Below are positions 56,601 to 63,913 of a stretch of 64,000 nucleotides of DNA, piece by piece (the first letter of the stretch is position 1; every line of letters begins with the position of its first letter). The translations under genes and the position numbers were made by a program. The DNA comes from Streptomyces noursei ATCC 11455. GTDB taxonomy: Bacteria > Actinomycetota > Actinomycetes > Streptomycetales > Streptomycetaceae. The notes beneath the pieces are model-generated. The model worked only from the letters and a program-made list of their open reading frames with translations. It made no database searches and was not told where the DNA came from. The DNA lies in NCBI RefSeq assembly GCF_001704275.1, contig NZ_CP011533.1, positions 3,100,001 to 3,164,000 on the forward strand. The letters run 5' to 3'.

Positions 56601-57369
56601 CCTCCTTGCGCTCCTTCAGCGCCGCCTCGTCGGCGATCTCGGCGGCCAGCGCCCGGCGCAGCGTGACGAGGTCGTCGGCGAGCAGCCGCAGCCGGGCGTC
56701 CCGCAGATCGGCCTGGATGACGGCGGCGCGCCGGGCGACCGCGGCCTGCCGCCCCAGCGGTTTGAGCTGCCGCCGCAGCTCGTCCGTCAGGTCCTGGACG
56801 CGGGCGAGATTGGCCTTCATCGCGTCCAGCTTCCGCAGCGCCTTCTCCTTGCGCTTGCGGTGCTTGAGCACGCCGGCCGCCTCCTCGATGAACGCCCGGC
56901 GGCCCATCGGATCGGCGTGCAGCACGGAATCGAGCTGTCCCTGGCCGACGATCACATGCATCTCGCGGCCGATTCCGGAATCCGAGAGGAGTTCCTGGAT
57001 ATCCAGCAACCGGCAGGTGTCGCCATTGATCTGGTACTCGCTGCCGCCGTTCCGGAACATGATCCGGGTGAGGGTGACTTCGGCGTATTCGATGGGCAGC
57101 GCGCCGTCGGAATTGTCGATCGTCAGGGAGACCTCGGCACGGCCGAGCGGCGGCCGCCCGGTCGTCCCGGCGAAGATGACGTCCTCCATCTTGCCGCCGC
57201 GCAGCGACTTGGCACCCTGCTCCCCCATGACCCACGACAGCGCGTCCACGACGTTGGACTTGCCGGAACCGTTGGGGCCCACGACGCAGGTGATGCCCGG
57301 TTCGAAACGGAGCGTCGTGGCGGAGGCGAAGGACTTGAAGCCTCGCAGGGTCAGACTCTTCAGATGCAC
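53677..57369 (-). CDS. smc: Chromosome segregation protein SMC
   Basis: A 1230-residue SMC condensin ATPase that organises and segregates the chromosome with ScpA/ScpB, important at sporulation septation. N-terminal Walker A GPNGSGKS (31-38); two long coiled coils rich in Ala, Glu and Arg; a hinge around 500-690; C-terminal signature LSLLSGGERSLTAVALL and Walker B FYVMDEVEAALDDTN. An Ala/Gly/Pro-rich insert of about 40 residues lies in the hinge (about 580-625). Another Pro/Ser/Gly-rich loop lies in the second coil (SPAAEGEALPDAASDSGSAA), so the protein is somewhat longer than usual. The start is GTG 57369 (VHLKSLTLRGFKSF). Confidence 0.97.
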   Translation of the reverse strand: MHLKSLTLRGFKSFASATTLRFEPGITCVVGPNGSGKSNVVDALSWVMGEQGAKSLRGGKMEDVIFAGTTGRPPLGRAEVSLTIDNSDGALPIEYAEVTLTRIMFRNGGSEYQINGDTCRLLDIQELLSDSGIGREMHVIVGQGQLDSVLHADPMGRRAFIEEAAGVLKHRKRKEKALRKLDAMKANLARVQDLTDELRRQLKPLGRQAAVARRAAVIQADLRDARLRLLADDLVTLRRALAAEIADEAALKERKEAVEERLRAAQQREAALEAEVRALAPRVQRAQQTWYALSQLAERVRGTVSLAEARVRSAAAAPPEERRGRDPEDMEREAARIREQEAELTAALEAASRALEDTVEHRAALERQLADEERRLRDAARALADRREGLARLTGQVTAARGRAGSAQAEIGRLAEARDAARTRAVAAQEEYEQLKAEVDGLDADDEEITGRYEAARRELAAAESALTAAREALTAAERERAATAARHDALALGLRRKDGTGALLAAADRIGGVLGPAAELLTVTPGFEVPVAAALGAAADAVAVTDPAAAAEALRLLRKEDAGRAAMVLGGSRPTRVPAPARAMEAEEAVSVAAVEGVERAGGETVAGAGGAGLPGTAGGPRPAHELVHGPRELTASVARLLRDVVVVGTLAEAEELLAARPELTAVTAEGDLLGAHFAQGGSAGAPSLLEVQASVDEAAAELTELAARCDALTEARRAAELRRTDCAALVEELDARRRAADREKSKVAGDLGRLAGQARAAAGEAERSAAAAARAEEALARATEEAEELAARLAAAEEDPGADDEEPDTSVRDRLAADGANARQTEMEARLQARTHEERVKALAGRADSLDRAARAEREARARAERRRARLRHEAAVAGAVASGARQLLAHVEVSVLRAEEERAAAERAKEARERTLAAEREQGRELTTELDKLTDSVHRGEVLGAEKRLRIEQLEGRALEELGVEPAALVAEYGPDQPVPPSPAAEGEALPDAASDSGSAAGEHPRNQPVPYVRAVQEKRLKAAERAYQQLGKVNPLALEEFAALEERHQFLSEQLEDLKKTRADLLRVVKEVDERVEQVFTEAYHDTAREFEGVFARLFPGGEGRLVLTNPDDMLATGVDVEARPPGKKVKRLSLLSGGERSLTAVALLVSIFKARPSPFYVMDEVEAALDDTNLQRLIRIMEELQESSQLIVITHQKRTMEVADALYGVSMQGDGVSKVISQRLR

Positions 57370-57674
57370 GCCTTTGAACTCTACCGGCCGCTCCCCGCCA
57401 CCTCTCCGCAACATTCCGGCAACCGCCGCGGCCCGGTACGACCCCCGGGTATCGGCCGCCGTTCCCCTCCCATTCACCGGGCAATGCAACCCGCCGGTTT
57501 CACCGGGGAAAGGGAGGGGCACATCATGCGGTAAGGACGACACCGAGGGACTGGGGATACACCGCGGGACGCAAGTGACCGGAGGGCGGCATGCCATCCG
57601 GCCAATGGGGAAACGGCGTGCGGCAGGGGCGGGAGCATCACCGAGGACGGCACACGGAGCGGGGGAACGACGAA

Positions 57675-57692
57675 GGGACGCCGAAGCGTCCC
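57675..57692 (-). terminator. Terminator of the small coiled-coil gene
   Basis: GGGACGC-CGAA-GCGTCCC, a perfect 7-bp stem with a tetraloop, followed on the minus strand by TTCGTCGTT. Confidence 0.7.
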
Positions 57693-57756
57693 TTGCAGAT
57701 CTTGCAGTGCAGATCTTGAAGCGTGCGCAGAACTTGAAGCATGCGGTGCTTCAAGC
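57692..57756. repeat. Array of CTTGCAG/CTTGAAG repeats with a hairpin
   Basis: CTTGCAG at 57692 and 57701, CTTGAAG at 57715 and 57733 in one orientation, and CTTCAAG at 57750 in the other. The last two form the hairpin CTTGAAGCA-N5-TGCTTCAAG. The heptamer CTTGCAG resembles repeats reported at MalR-controlled promoters in Streptomyces (from memory); whether any regulator binds here is unknown. Confidence 0.5.
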
Positions 57757-57790
57757 GGCTGGCGTGCAGCCCGTCCGACCCTGGTCGGGG

Positions 57791-57994
57791 TCAGGTGAGC
57801 GCGGGCTCCGCCTGGGGTACGTCGATGTCGAGCACCGAATCGTCGCGACGCGCGGCAGCGGAGAGCATGTCGTTCTCGGCCTGCATCCGAATGAGTTCGG
57901 ATTCGAGGTCCTGGACGCGCTGCTGAAGCCGTCGCATCTCGGCGAGGACTCGGGGGTCGGAGCCGCCGACGTAACCGAGAAGCGCCTTTGCCAT
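57791..57994 (-). CDS. Small conserved coiled-coil protein
   Basis: A 67-residue protein starting MAKALLGYVGGSDPRVLAEMRRLQQRV. Residues 14-45 form a strong coiled coil (MRRLQQRVQDLESELIRMQAEND) and the rest is acidic. It is conserved in Streptomyces between smc and the acylphosphatase gene; no function is known. The ATG at 57994 has GGAGGA nine bases upstream. Its own terminator follows at 57675-57692, so it is probably a separate transcript from smc. Confidence 0.8.
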   Translation of the reverse strand: MAKALLGYVGGSDPRVLAEMRRLQQRVQDLESELIRMQAENDMLSAAARRDDSVLDIDVPQAEPALT

Positions 57995-58376
57995 GATGGA
58001 TGGTCCTCCACAATGAGTGACCGACCGAAGCGGTGTGGGTCGTGAGGGATTCGCACCCGCGGTGCTTGTCATTCTCCAGGTGTACTCAATGCCAAACAGC
58101 TAAGGTGCGCGGGGATTCCAGAGTCTCACCAAACGGATGGAGGGTCAACACGATCACGCCCCGTATCCTCGGGCACCTGAGAGTGCGCGGCCGCCAAGGC
58201 ATGGCGCCCACTCTCCAGAAAGGTCCCGCGGGGCGTGGAGATCATCCGTACAGCGGCAGCCTTGCACGGGTCGGCCGAGTTGGCAACCACCAGGGCTTAT
58301 CTCCTGTAAGCAGCTCACGAAGGCACACCCGCGACAGCGCCCGGCGCGGCCGTCCGGGCGGCGCTTTCCGGGGGGA
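57995..58376. other. Gap between acylphosphatase and small coiled-coil gene
   Basis: 382 bp with no supported gene. It should hold the promoter of the small coiled-coil gene; no clear consensus elements or long hairpins were found. TTGGCATTGAGTACACC, read on the minus strand near 58095, is the most AT-rich spot. Confidence 0.4.
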
Positions 58377-58658
58377 TCAGCGGATCTCGAAGCCGTCGTA
58401 GCCGCCCCGCGGCGTGGCCCAAATCTCAGTGACGCCGTCGACGTCCCCGGGCGTGTCCCCGGTGCGGAGCCACTCCAGCAACGCCTCGCAGCGGTCCTTC
58501 GGCCCCTCGGCGACGACCTGGACGCGTCCGTCGCCGAGATTGACCGCGAAACCGGCGAGCCCGCCGATGCGCAAAGCGTTCGCTCGGGTGAACCAGCGGA
58601 ACCCAACTCCCTGGACCCGCCCGCGTACCCACGCGGTCATCCGCACTTCCTCTTCCAT
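58377..58658 (-). CDS. Acylphosphatase
   Basis: A 93-residue acylphosphatase hydrolysing acyl phosphates such as 1,3-bisphosphoglycerate or carbamoyl phosphate. The phosphate loop GRVQGVGFR ends with catalytic Arg21, and [17 protein letters not shown] carries catalytic Asn40. Start: ATG 58658 gives the usual length, but ATG 58640 (MTAWVRG) has the better RBS, GAGGAA. It is divergent from the CAP-domain gene. Confidence 0.93.
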   Translation of the reverse strand: MEEEVRMTAWVRGRVQGVGFRWFTRANALRIGGLAGFAVNLGDGRVQVVAEGPKDRCEALLEWLRTGDTPGDVDGVTEIWATPRGGYDGFEIR

Positions 58659-58737
58659 GTGTGCACGTTAACCGGCCAATTGCTCAGCAAGCACATCCGC
58701 CCCGTACGTCATGGCGTACAGTCCCCCGACAGCGAGG

Positions 58738-58826
58738 ACTCACCCTTTCGGGTGGGGAATCCGAGGAAATCTGCGCGGCGGAAGCCGCTCCAGTGGAGCC
58801 GGTGCTTGCACCGGGGGAAGGAACTT
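58738..58826 (+). promoter_or_regulatory. Structured 5' leader of the CAP-domain gene
   Basis: Three consecutive hairpins precede the gene: TCACCC-TTTC-GGGTGG (about 58740-58754), GGC-GGAA-GCC with flanking pairs (about 58775-58788), and CCGGTGC-TT-GCACCGG (58799-58814), the last just before the SD GGGAAGGAA. The segment GGGTG...GAATCC faintly recalls the c-di-AMP (ydaO) riboswitch class that often precedes actinobacterial cell-wall hydrolase genes, but I cannot align the whole motif. Confidence 0.35.
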
Positions 58827-58832
58827 GTGCGG

Positions 58833-59771
58833 ATGGGCCGCCATCGACGCTCTGCTCCCCACGCTCCGGAACGCCTTCGTACGGGGCCTGTTGACGGACC
58901 GACGGATGTGGCCGCGCCCGCCGGACACCGCGGCCATCGCGCGGCCCGCCGGACCGCACCGGTGCGCACCGGGCTGCTCGGAGCCTCCGCCGCGGTGGCG
59001 ATGGGCGCGGTGGCGGTCGCGTCCGGACTCGTCCCGGGCGGCGGCCGGTTCGAGGTGGGCTCCGGCGGCCGCGCCGACCGGGTCCGTGCCGATGTGCTGC
59101 CGAACGCCCGGCCGCAGGAGAGCTCCGCCGCCCCGGCACCCGCACCGACGGACGTGGCGGGCCGGGGCGAGGGAACCGGGGCGTCGCGGGGCGCCGGACG
59201 GGCCCCCTCCACCACGGCTCCGCCCTCGCCCGGCGCCACGCCGTCCGCGTCCCGGACCACCGCGCCCACACCCCCGCCGCCGTCCCCGGTGACCGGCGGG
59301 CGGCCGTCCGCGCAACCCACCGGCGGACCGACCACCACCACGCCCCGGCAGACGGCGACCCCCACCGCCGGCCCGACCGCCGCCGGCGGCACCGAGGCCG
59401 CGGCCGAGGCCGCGGTGGTCTCGTTGGTCAATCAGGAACGTGCCGGGGCGGGCTGCTCGCCGGTCACCGCCAGCCGCGAACTGGCCGGTCTGGCCGAGCG
59501 GTTCAGCGACGACATGGCGCGGCGCGGGTTCTTCGGCCACACCGATCCGGACGGCCACACGCCCTGGGACCGGGCGCGCGACCAGGGCATAGCGGACCTG
59601 GGTGGGGAGAACATCGCCCGGGGCCAGTCCGACGCGCGGGCGGTGATGGCCTCCTGGATGGACGACCCCGGGCACCGCGCCAACATCCTCAACTGCGAGT
59701 ACAAGACCCTCGGGGTCGGCGCCCACTTCGGTCCGGGCGGCCCGTGGTGGGCCCAGGAGTTCGGCTTCTGA
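58833..59771 (+). CDS. Secreted CAP-domain (SCP/PR1-like) protein
   Basis: A 312-residue protein. A basic N-terminus is followed by a hydrophobic signal or anchor (about residues 47-68), then 120 residues of Thr/Pro/Ala-rich linker, and a C-terminal CAP domain: VVSLVNQERAGAGCSPV, LAGLAERFSDDMARRGFFGHTDPDG, GENIARGQSDARAVMASWMDDPGHRANILN and LGVGAHFGPGGPWWAQEFG. The histidine and glutamate residues of the CAP cavity are present. Function in bacteria is unclear; an extracellular or wall role is likely. Start ATG 58833; GTG 58827 is possible, with AAGGAA upstream of both. Confidence 0.88.
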   Translation: MGRHRRSAPHAPERLRTGPVDGPTDVAAPAGHRGHRAARRTAPVRTGLLGASAAVAMGAVAVASGLVPGGGRFEVGSGGRADRVRADVLPNARPQESSAAPAPAPTDVAGRGEGTGASRGAGRAPSTTAPPSPGATPSASRTTAPTPPPPSPVTGGRPSAQPTGGPTTTTPRQTATPTAGPTAAGGTEAAAEAAVVSLVNQERAGAGCSPVTASRELAGLAERFSDDMARRGFFGHTDPDGHTPWDRARDQGIADLGGENIARGQSDARAVMASWMDDPGHRANILNCEYKTLGVGAHFGPGGPWWAQEFGF

Positions 59772-59802
59772 GCCGGATGCCGCCGGCCCCCGGGCCGGCT
59801 CA
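59769..59802. terminator. Bidirectional terminator formed by two stop codons
   Basis: TGAGCCGG (59769-59776) and CCGGCTCA (59795-59802) form an 8-bp stem around an inner CCGGCCCCCGGGCCGG hairpin. The outer arms contain the stop codons of both convergent genes, the CAP protein and mutM. Confidence 0.7.
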
Positions 59803-60747
59803 GTGCGGCCGCGGCGGGCGCTGGCAGCGCGGGCAGAAGTAGCTGGAGCGGTTCATCCAGGGACGGCGCCGGATGGGCGTACCGCAGCGGCGGCAGGGCT
59901 CGTCCTCGCGGCCGTAGGCGTCCAGGGCGCGCTCGAAGTAGCCGGACTCGCCGTTGACGTTGACGTAGAGGCTGTCGAAGCTGGTGCCGCCGACGGCCAG
60001 CGCGGCGGTCATCACGTCCCGGACGTGCCCGAGCAGTTCGGCGGTGCGGGGCCGGGTGAAGGTGGCGGTCGGCCGGTCGTAGTGGAGCCGGGAGCGCCAC
60101 AGCGCCTCGTCGGCGTAGATGTTGCCGACGCCGCTGATCAGGGTCTGGTCGAGCAGCGCTCGCTTGATCGTGGTCCGGCGGCGGCGCAGTGCGTCGTGGA
60201 AGGCGGCGTCGTCGAAGGCCGGGTCGAGCGGGTCCCGGGCGATGTGCGCGATCACGTCGGGCAGCAGGTCGGGGTCGCCGGGCACGGTGTCGTGCAGCGA
60301 GAGGCCGCCGAAGGTGCGTTGGTCGACGAAGCGCAGCTCGGTGCCGATGGCCTCGGCGGGGGTGTCGGCGTCGGTGAAGCGGATCCGGATCCGCAGGTGC
60401 TTCTCGTCGGGGGCGTCCTGCGGCTGGACCAGCAGCTGTCCGCTCATGCCGAGGTGGGCGAGGATCGCCAGTCCGTGGGTGACGGACGGGGTGACGACCG
60501 GGGCGATGCCCTCGGCGGCGCTCTGGGCGGCCGGGCCGCCGCCGGTCACCGGGAGCCAGAGGTACTTGCCGCGGCGGCGGGCCGGGCCGACACGCAGTCC
60601 GGTGAGCCGGGCGGCGAAGTCCTCCGCGCCGGCGGTGTGCCGGCGGATGGCGCGCGGGTGGCGGACCTCGACCGTGTCGATGGTGCGGCCGCTGACCCAG
60701 CGCGCCAGGCCGCGGCGGACGACTTCGACCTCGGGCAGCTCGGGCAC
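59800..60747 (-). CDS. mutM: Formamidopyrimidine-DNA glycosylase
   Basis: A 315-residue bifunctional glycosylase/AP lyase removing 8-oxoguanine and FaPy lesions. The catalytic N-terminus [13 protein letters not shown] starts with Pro after Met; [13 protein letters not shown] Lys is present as [24 protein letters not shown] forms the H2TH motif and CRRCGTPI...YFCPRCQ the C-terminal zinc finger. A loop [19 protein letters not shown] near 70-90 is longer than in E. coli. The start is GTG 60747. A terminator separates it from rnc. Confidence 0.96.
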   Translation of the reverse strand: MPELPEVEVVRRGLARWVSGRTIDTVEVRHPRAIRRHTAGAEDFAARLTGLRVGPARRRGKYLWLPVTGGGPAAQSAAEGIAPVVTPSVTHGLAILAHLGMSGQLLVQPQDAPDEKHLRIRIRFTDADTPAEAIGTELRFVDQRTFGGLSLHDTVPGDPDLLPDVIAHIARDPLDPAFDDAAFHDALRRRRTTIKRALLDQTLISGVGNIYADEALWRSRLHYDRPTATFTRPRTAELLGHVRDVMTAALAVGGTSFDSLYVNVNGESGYFERALDAYGREDEPCRRCGTPIRRRPWMNRSSYFCPRCQRPPRPH

Positions 60748-60814
60748 GGGCGCTCCTCACGGTCCTTGCGGAAGGGGGGAAACACGGCGGAGTCATGGGA
60801 CTCCGGAAAGACCT

Positions 60815-60858
60815 CTGACCCCTCCCGGGCGGCCGTGTGGCCACCCGGGAGGGGTCAG
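60815..60858 (-). terminator. rnc terminator, 15-bp stem
   Basis: CTGACCCCTCCCGGG (60815-60829) and its exact complement (60844-60858), with an inner GGCC...GGCC pairing in the loop, lie directly after the rnc stop. Confidence 0.88.
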
Positions 60859-60868
60859 AAGCGGTGGT

Positions 60869-61717
60869 TCAGTGTGTCGGCGACGGGGTGTCGCCGGAAG
60901 CCTGAGCCGGGTCGTCGCCTTCCGGCGCCTTCCCTGCCGCCTCGTCCGCCGCGGCGCGGATCGCGCGCCATGCGGACTCGGCCGCCTGCTGCTCGGCTTC
61001 CTTCTTGCTGCGGCCGGTGCCGGTGCCGTACGAGACACCACCGACGCGGGCAGCAGCAGTGAAGGTCTTCTCGTGGTCCGGGCCGGTCTCGGTGACCAGA
61101 TATTCCGGGACCCCGAGGCCCTCGGTCGCGGTGAGCTCCTGGAGACTCGTCTTCCAGTCCAGGCCGGCGCCCAGGCTGGAGGACTTCTCGATGAGCGGGT
61201 CGAAGAGCCGGTGTACCAGCTCGCCGGCCGCGTCGAGGCCCTGGTCGAGATAGACCGCGCCGATCACCGCTTCCAGGGTGTCGGCGAGGATGGACGCCTT
61301 GTCCCGGCCGCCCGTGCCCTCTTCGCCCCGTCCGAGGCGGATGAAGGCGCCGAGGTCGAGGCCGCGGCCCACCTCGGCGAGCGCCCGCGAGTTGACCACC
61401 GCGGCCCGCAACTTGGCCAGCTGGCCTTCCGGCAGGTCGGGGTGGATGCGGTACAGCGTGTCCGTGACCACCAGGCCGAGGACCGAATCCCCGAGGAATT
61501 CGAGCCGCTCGTTGGTGGGCAGACCGCCGTTCTCGTAGGCGAACGAGCGATGCGTCAGCGCACGCACCAGAAGGGCGGACTCAAGTGTGTACCCGAGCCG
61601 CCCTTCCAGAAGCGAGAGGGACGAGGCCGTGTCCGCCGGTGCCGTTTCCTCACCGCGCTTGCAGGGTGAGGAAGGGCCGTCCTCTGCCTTCTTCGGGCTA
61701 GACACAGTGCCTGTCAC
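60869..61717 (-). CDS. rnc: Ribonuclease III
   Basis: A 282-residue double-strand-specific RNase, the AbsB protein in S. coelicolor, where it processes rRNA and affects antibiotic production globally. The nuclease signature is [16 protein letters not shown], with metal ligands also in [13 protein letters not shown]; the double-stranded-RNA-binding domain is at about 175-250 ([22 protein letters not shown]...[18 protein letters not shown]). The start is GTG 61717, seven bases after the rpmF stop; GTG 61705 is an alternative. It forms an operon with DUF177 and rpmF. Confidence 0.95.
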   Translation of the reverse strand: MTGTVSSPKKAEDGPSSPCKRGEETAPADTASSLSLLEGRLGYTLESALLVRALTHRSFAYENGGLPTNERLEFLGDSVLGLVVTDTLYRIHPDLPEGQLAKLRAAVVNSRALAEVGRGLDLGAFIRLGRGEEGTGGRDKASILADTLEAVIGAVYLDQGLDAAGELVHRLFDPLIEKSSSLGAGLDWKTSLQELTATEGLGVPEYLVTETGPDHEKTFTAAARVGGVSYGTGTGRSKKEAEQQAAESAWRAIRAAADEAAGKAPEGDDPAQASGDTPSPTH

Positions 61718-61724
61718 CAGCCGC

Positions 61725-61898
61725 TCAGACCGCGATGACCTGGCGCTTGTTGTAGGTGCCGCAGCTCGGGCACGCGATGTGCTGCTGCTTCGGCTCCTGG
61801 CAGCGCTCGCACGCAACCAGGGTGGGGACCGCAGCCTTCCACTGCGACCGGCGGTGGCGCGTGTTGCTGCGCGACATCTTCCGCTTCGGAACAGCCAC
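61725..61898 (-). CDS. rpmF: 50S ribosomal protein L32
   Basis: A 57-residue protein read from the sequence: it starts [20 protein letters not shown] and ends KRQVIAV. It has the zinc-binding CERC and CPSC pairs of the C+ form of L32. The GTG at 61898 has GGAGAAG upstream and lies two bases after the DUF177 stop, so it is coupled. The DUF177-rpmF-rnc order is nearly universal in bacteria. Confidence 0.95.
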   Translation of the reverse strand: MAVPKRKMSRSNTRHRRSQWKAAVPTLVACERCQEPKQQHIACPSCGTYNKRQVIAV

Positions 61899-61900
61899 GG

Positions 61901-62488
61901 CTACTTCTCCTGAGGTTCATCCCCGCCGTCGCGGGGTTCATTGTCCATCTCGTGGTCCTGGTTGGACCCGACGAGTTCCTGCAGTGCCGCCCAGCGCATG
62001 TCGACGGCGTCGTGGTGGTGGTCCGGGTCGTCCGCCAGCCGCGCTCCACAATCGGAGCACAGGCCCGGGCAGTCCTCCCGGCACACCGGCTGCAGCGGCA
62101 GTGCCAGCACCACCGCGTCCCGCAGCACGGGTTCGAGGTCGAAAAGATCGTCCTCGATGTAGAACGTGTCCTCCTCGTCCTCGGCGTCGTCGCCGGACTC
62201 AGTGGTCCGGACGTCGGCGTCGGGGTAGGAGAACAGCTCCTGGAAGTCCGCTTCGAGCACTCGCTCCAGCGGCTCCAGACACCTTACGCACTCCCCCTTC
62301 ACGGTCGCACGGGCGGTACCTGTGACAAGCACCCCGTCCATGACCGCTTCCAGGCGGAGGTCGAGTTCGATCGGCTCGCCCTCGGGCGCTCCGATGATCT
62401 CGTTGCCGAGGTCCGCGGGGGCCTCGACGGAGCGGGAGAGCCGCTTGAGCGTGCCGGGACGACGACCCAGCTCGCGTGTGTCGAACAC
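61901..62488 (-). CDS. DUF177 (YceD) family protein, start codon atypical
   Basis: A protein of 195 residues from GTG 62488. The DUF177 family is implicated in 23S rRNA metabolism in plants and E. coli (Duf177A/YceD). It has CVRCLEPLE and [18 protein letters not shown], two Cys clusters that may bind zinc, and an acidic middle. Homologues I know begin about 11-13 residues earlier with (M-A-)x-N-A-R-L-D-H-R-x-P-L-V-F-D-T. Those residues ([16 protein letters not shown]) are encoded just upstream, but no ATG, GTG, TTG or CTG lies in that frame before a stop. ATC 62521, five bases after an AGGA SD, may be the true start. Confidence 0.85.
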   Translation of the reverse strand: MFDTRELGRRPGTLKRLSRSVEAPADLGNEIIGAPEGEPIELDLRLEAVMDGVLVTGTARATVKGECVRCLEPLERVLEADFQELFSYPDADVRTTESGDDAEDEEDTFYIEDDLFDLEPVLRDAVVLALPLQPVCREDCPGLCSDCGARLADDPDHHHDAVDMRWAALQELVGSNQDHEMDNEPRDGGDEPQEK

Positions 62489-62687
62489 GAGCGGGGAACG
62501 GTGGTCGAGGCGGGCGTTGATGGCTTTCCTGCTTTCTGTACTGCGGTGTCAGCGACCCACGGCCGGTATCCGGCGTGCGGGCAGCAGCGATCGCGGGCAT
62601 ACACACGACCGAACGGCCAGAATACTGGACGGCCCCCGATAGGCCCAATCCGCCCCGTCGCCCCTCGGCCACGGAGGCCGGCGGTGC

Positions 62688-63785
62688 CTAGTGGCGGCCC
62701 TCTTCATACTGCCGCAGCTGGTCGAGGTTGATCAGGCTGGTGTCGAAGAGACTGGTCTCGTCCAGGGCGGCGGGCTGGGTGCCGGGGGCCTGGGGAACGT
62801 GCTGGGGCTGCTGGGGCAGCTGCGACGGCTGGTAGCCGGTGCCCGCGTCGTAGCCCTGCTGCGGCACCTGGCCGGCCGGCTGCTGCCAGTCGTAGCCGTA
62901 GAGGTCCTGGTGCTGGGTGTAGGGGACCTGCTCGGTGTGCTGCTGGTAGGGGTAGCCGTCCGGCTGCTGGTAGGCGACGGCCTGGCCGTCGTAGTAGCCG
63001 GGCTGCGGGTCGTGGAGCACCTCCTGGGGCACCGCCTGCGGGGCCTCCTGGAGCGGGGTGACGCCCGCCAGGCCGGCGAGGTAGTCCGCGTCGGCCTGCG
63101 GCGGGGCGGCGGTGTGCGGGTCGCTCTGGGCGGCGAGGTGGTCGGCGAGCTCGTCGATCGGGCGGGCGCCCTGGAGCTTGTCCCGGCCGCGGCCGACCGC
63201 CTCCAGGGTCTTGGTCAGGACGGCCTGAAAGGCACCGAACTTGGCGTCCACATAGGTGTCGGCGCGCTGCTTGAGGGTTTCCGGGTCGGCGCTGCGCTCA
63301 GGGGCCTCGACGTCCTCGTGGCCCATTTCGTCGAGGCCGGGGCCGCGACCGAGCAGCTTCTCGCGGCCGCGGTCGACGGCGCCGATGGTCTTGGTGAGCA
63401 CGACCTCGAAGTTGGCGAGCTTGCTGTCGACGTAGTCGTCGGCCTGGATGCGGATCTCCTCGGCCTCCTGGCGGGCCTCGGCCAGGAGGCGGTCCGCCTC
63501 GTCCTGAGCCTGTCGGACCACCTCGGTGTCCGAGATCAGCGAACCGCGCTGGCTGTGCGCGGACTCGATGATCCGCTCGGCCTCGGCGCGGGCCTCCTCC
63601 ACCATCTGCTCGCGCCCGCCGAGGAGTTCCTGCGCCTGGGCCAGGGAACCGGGCAGCGCGCCGCGCACTTCCTCCAGCATGGCGAGCAGCTCGGCGCGGT
63701 TGACCACGCACGAGGCCGACATGGGCACGGACCGGGCGCTGCCGACGGCTGCGACGATGTCGTCGAGCTTCTTCTGGACGTCCAC
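62688..63785 (-). CDS. DivIVA-like coiled-coil protein
   Basis: A 365-residue protein. After MDVQKKLDDIVAAVGSARS and VNRAELLAMLEEVRGALP comes a long coiled coil (about 50-215) with two similar units ending in YVDSKLANFEVVLTKTIGAVDRGREKL and YVDAKFGAFQAVLTKTLEAVGRGRDKL, an internal duplication. The rest is Gln/Pro/Tyr-rich and disordered up to the conserved end LDETSLFDTSLINLDQLRQYEEGR. It resembles Wag31/SepIVA-like DivIVA proteins of actinobacteria and is expected to act in polar growth or septation. The start is GTG 63785, with weak RBS. Confidence 0.85.
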   Translation of the reverse strand: MDVQKKLDDIVAAVGSARSVPMSASCVVNRAELLAMLEEVRGALPGSLAQAQELLGGREQMVEEARAEAERIIESAHSQRGSLISDTEVVRQAQDEADRLLAEARQEAEEIRIQADDYVDSKLANFEVVLTKTIGAVDRGREKLLGRGPGLDEMGHEDVEAPERSADPETLKQRADTYVDAKFGAFQAVLTKTLEAVGRGRDKLQGARPIDELADHLAAQSDPHTAAPPQADADYLAGLAGVTPLQEAPQAVPQEVLHDPQPGYYDGQAVAYQQPDGYPYQQHTEQVPYTQHQDLYGYDWQQPAGQVPQQGYDAGTGYQPSQLPQQPQHVPQAPGTQPAALDETSLFDTSLINLDQLRQYEEGRH

Positions 63786-63913
63786 CTTGGACTCGCCACT
63801 CTCTGCAGGATCGTAAGGACGGAACGGGACGACTGTACGGCCAGGAGCCCCCGTCCCGACACCTGCTGACGATCCGTCAGAACAGGGTCGGTCCTACCGC
63901 ACCGGGTGCCGGG

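Larger units (their letters stand above)
57370..57790. other. smc upstream region with repeats
   Basis: 421 bp without a supported gene. Near 57675-57692 is a terminator for the small coiled-coil gene; between it and that gene lies an array of CTTGMAG repeats (57692-57756). The rest should contain the smc promoter; no clear consensus was found. Confidence 0.5.

Noticed and set aside
53341..57534. 1397-codon plus-strand frame opposite smc
   Set aside because: It is a shadow of the SMC coding frame; the translation is low complexity and lacks a start with an RBS.
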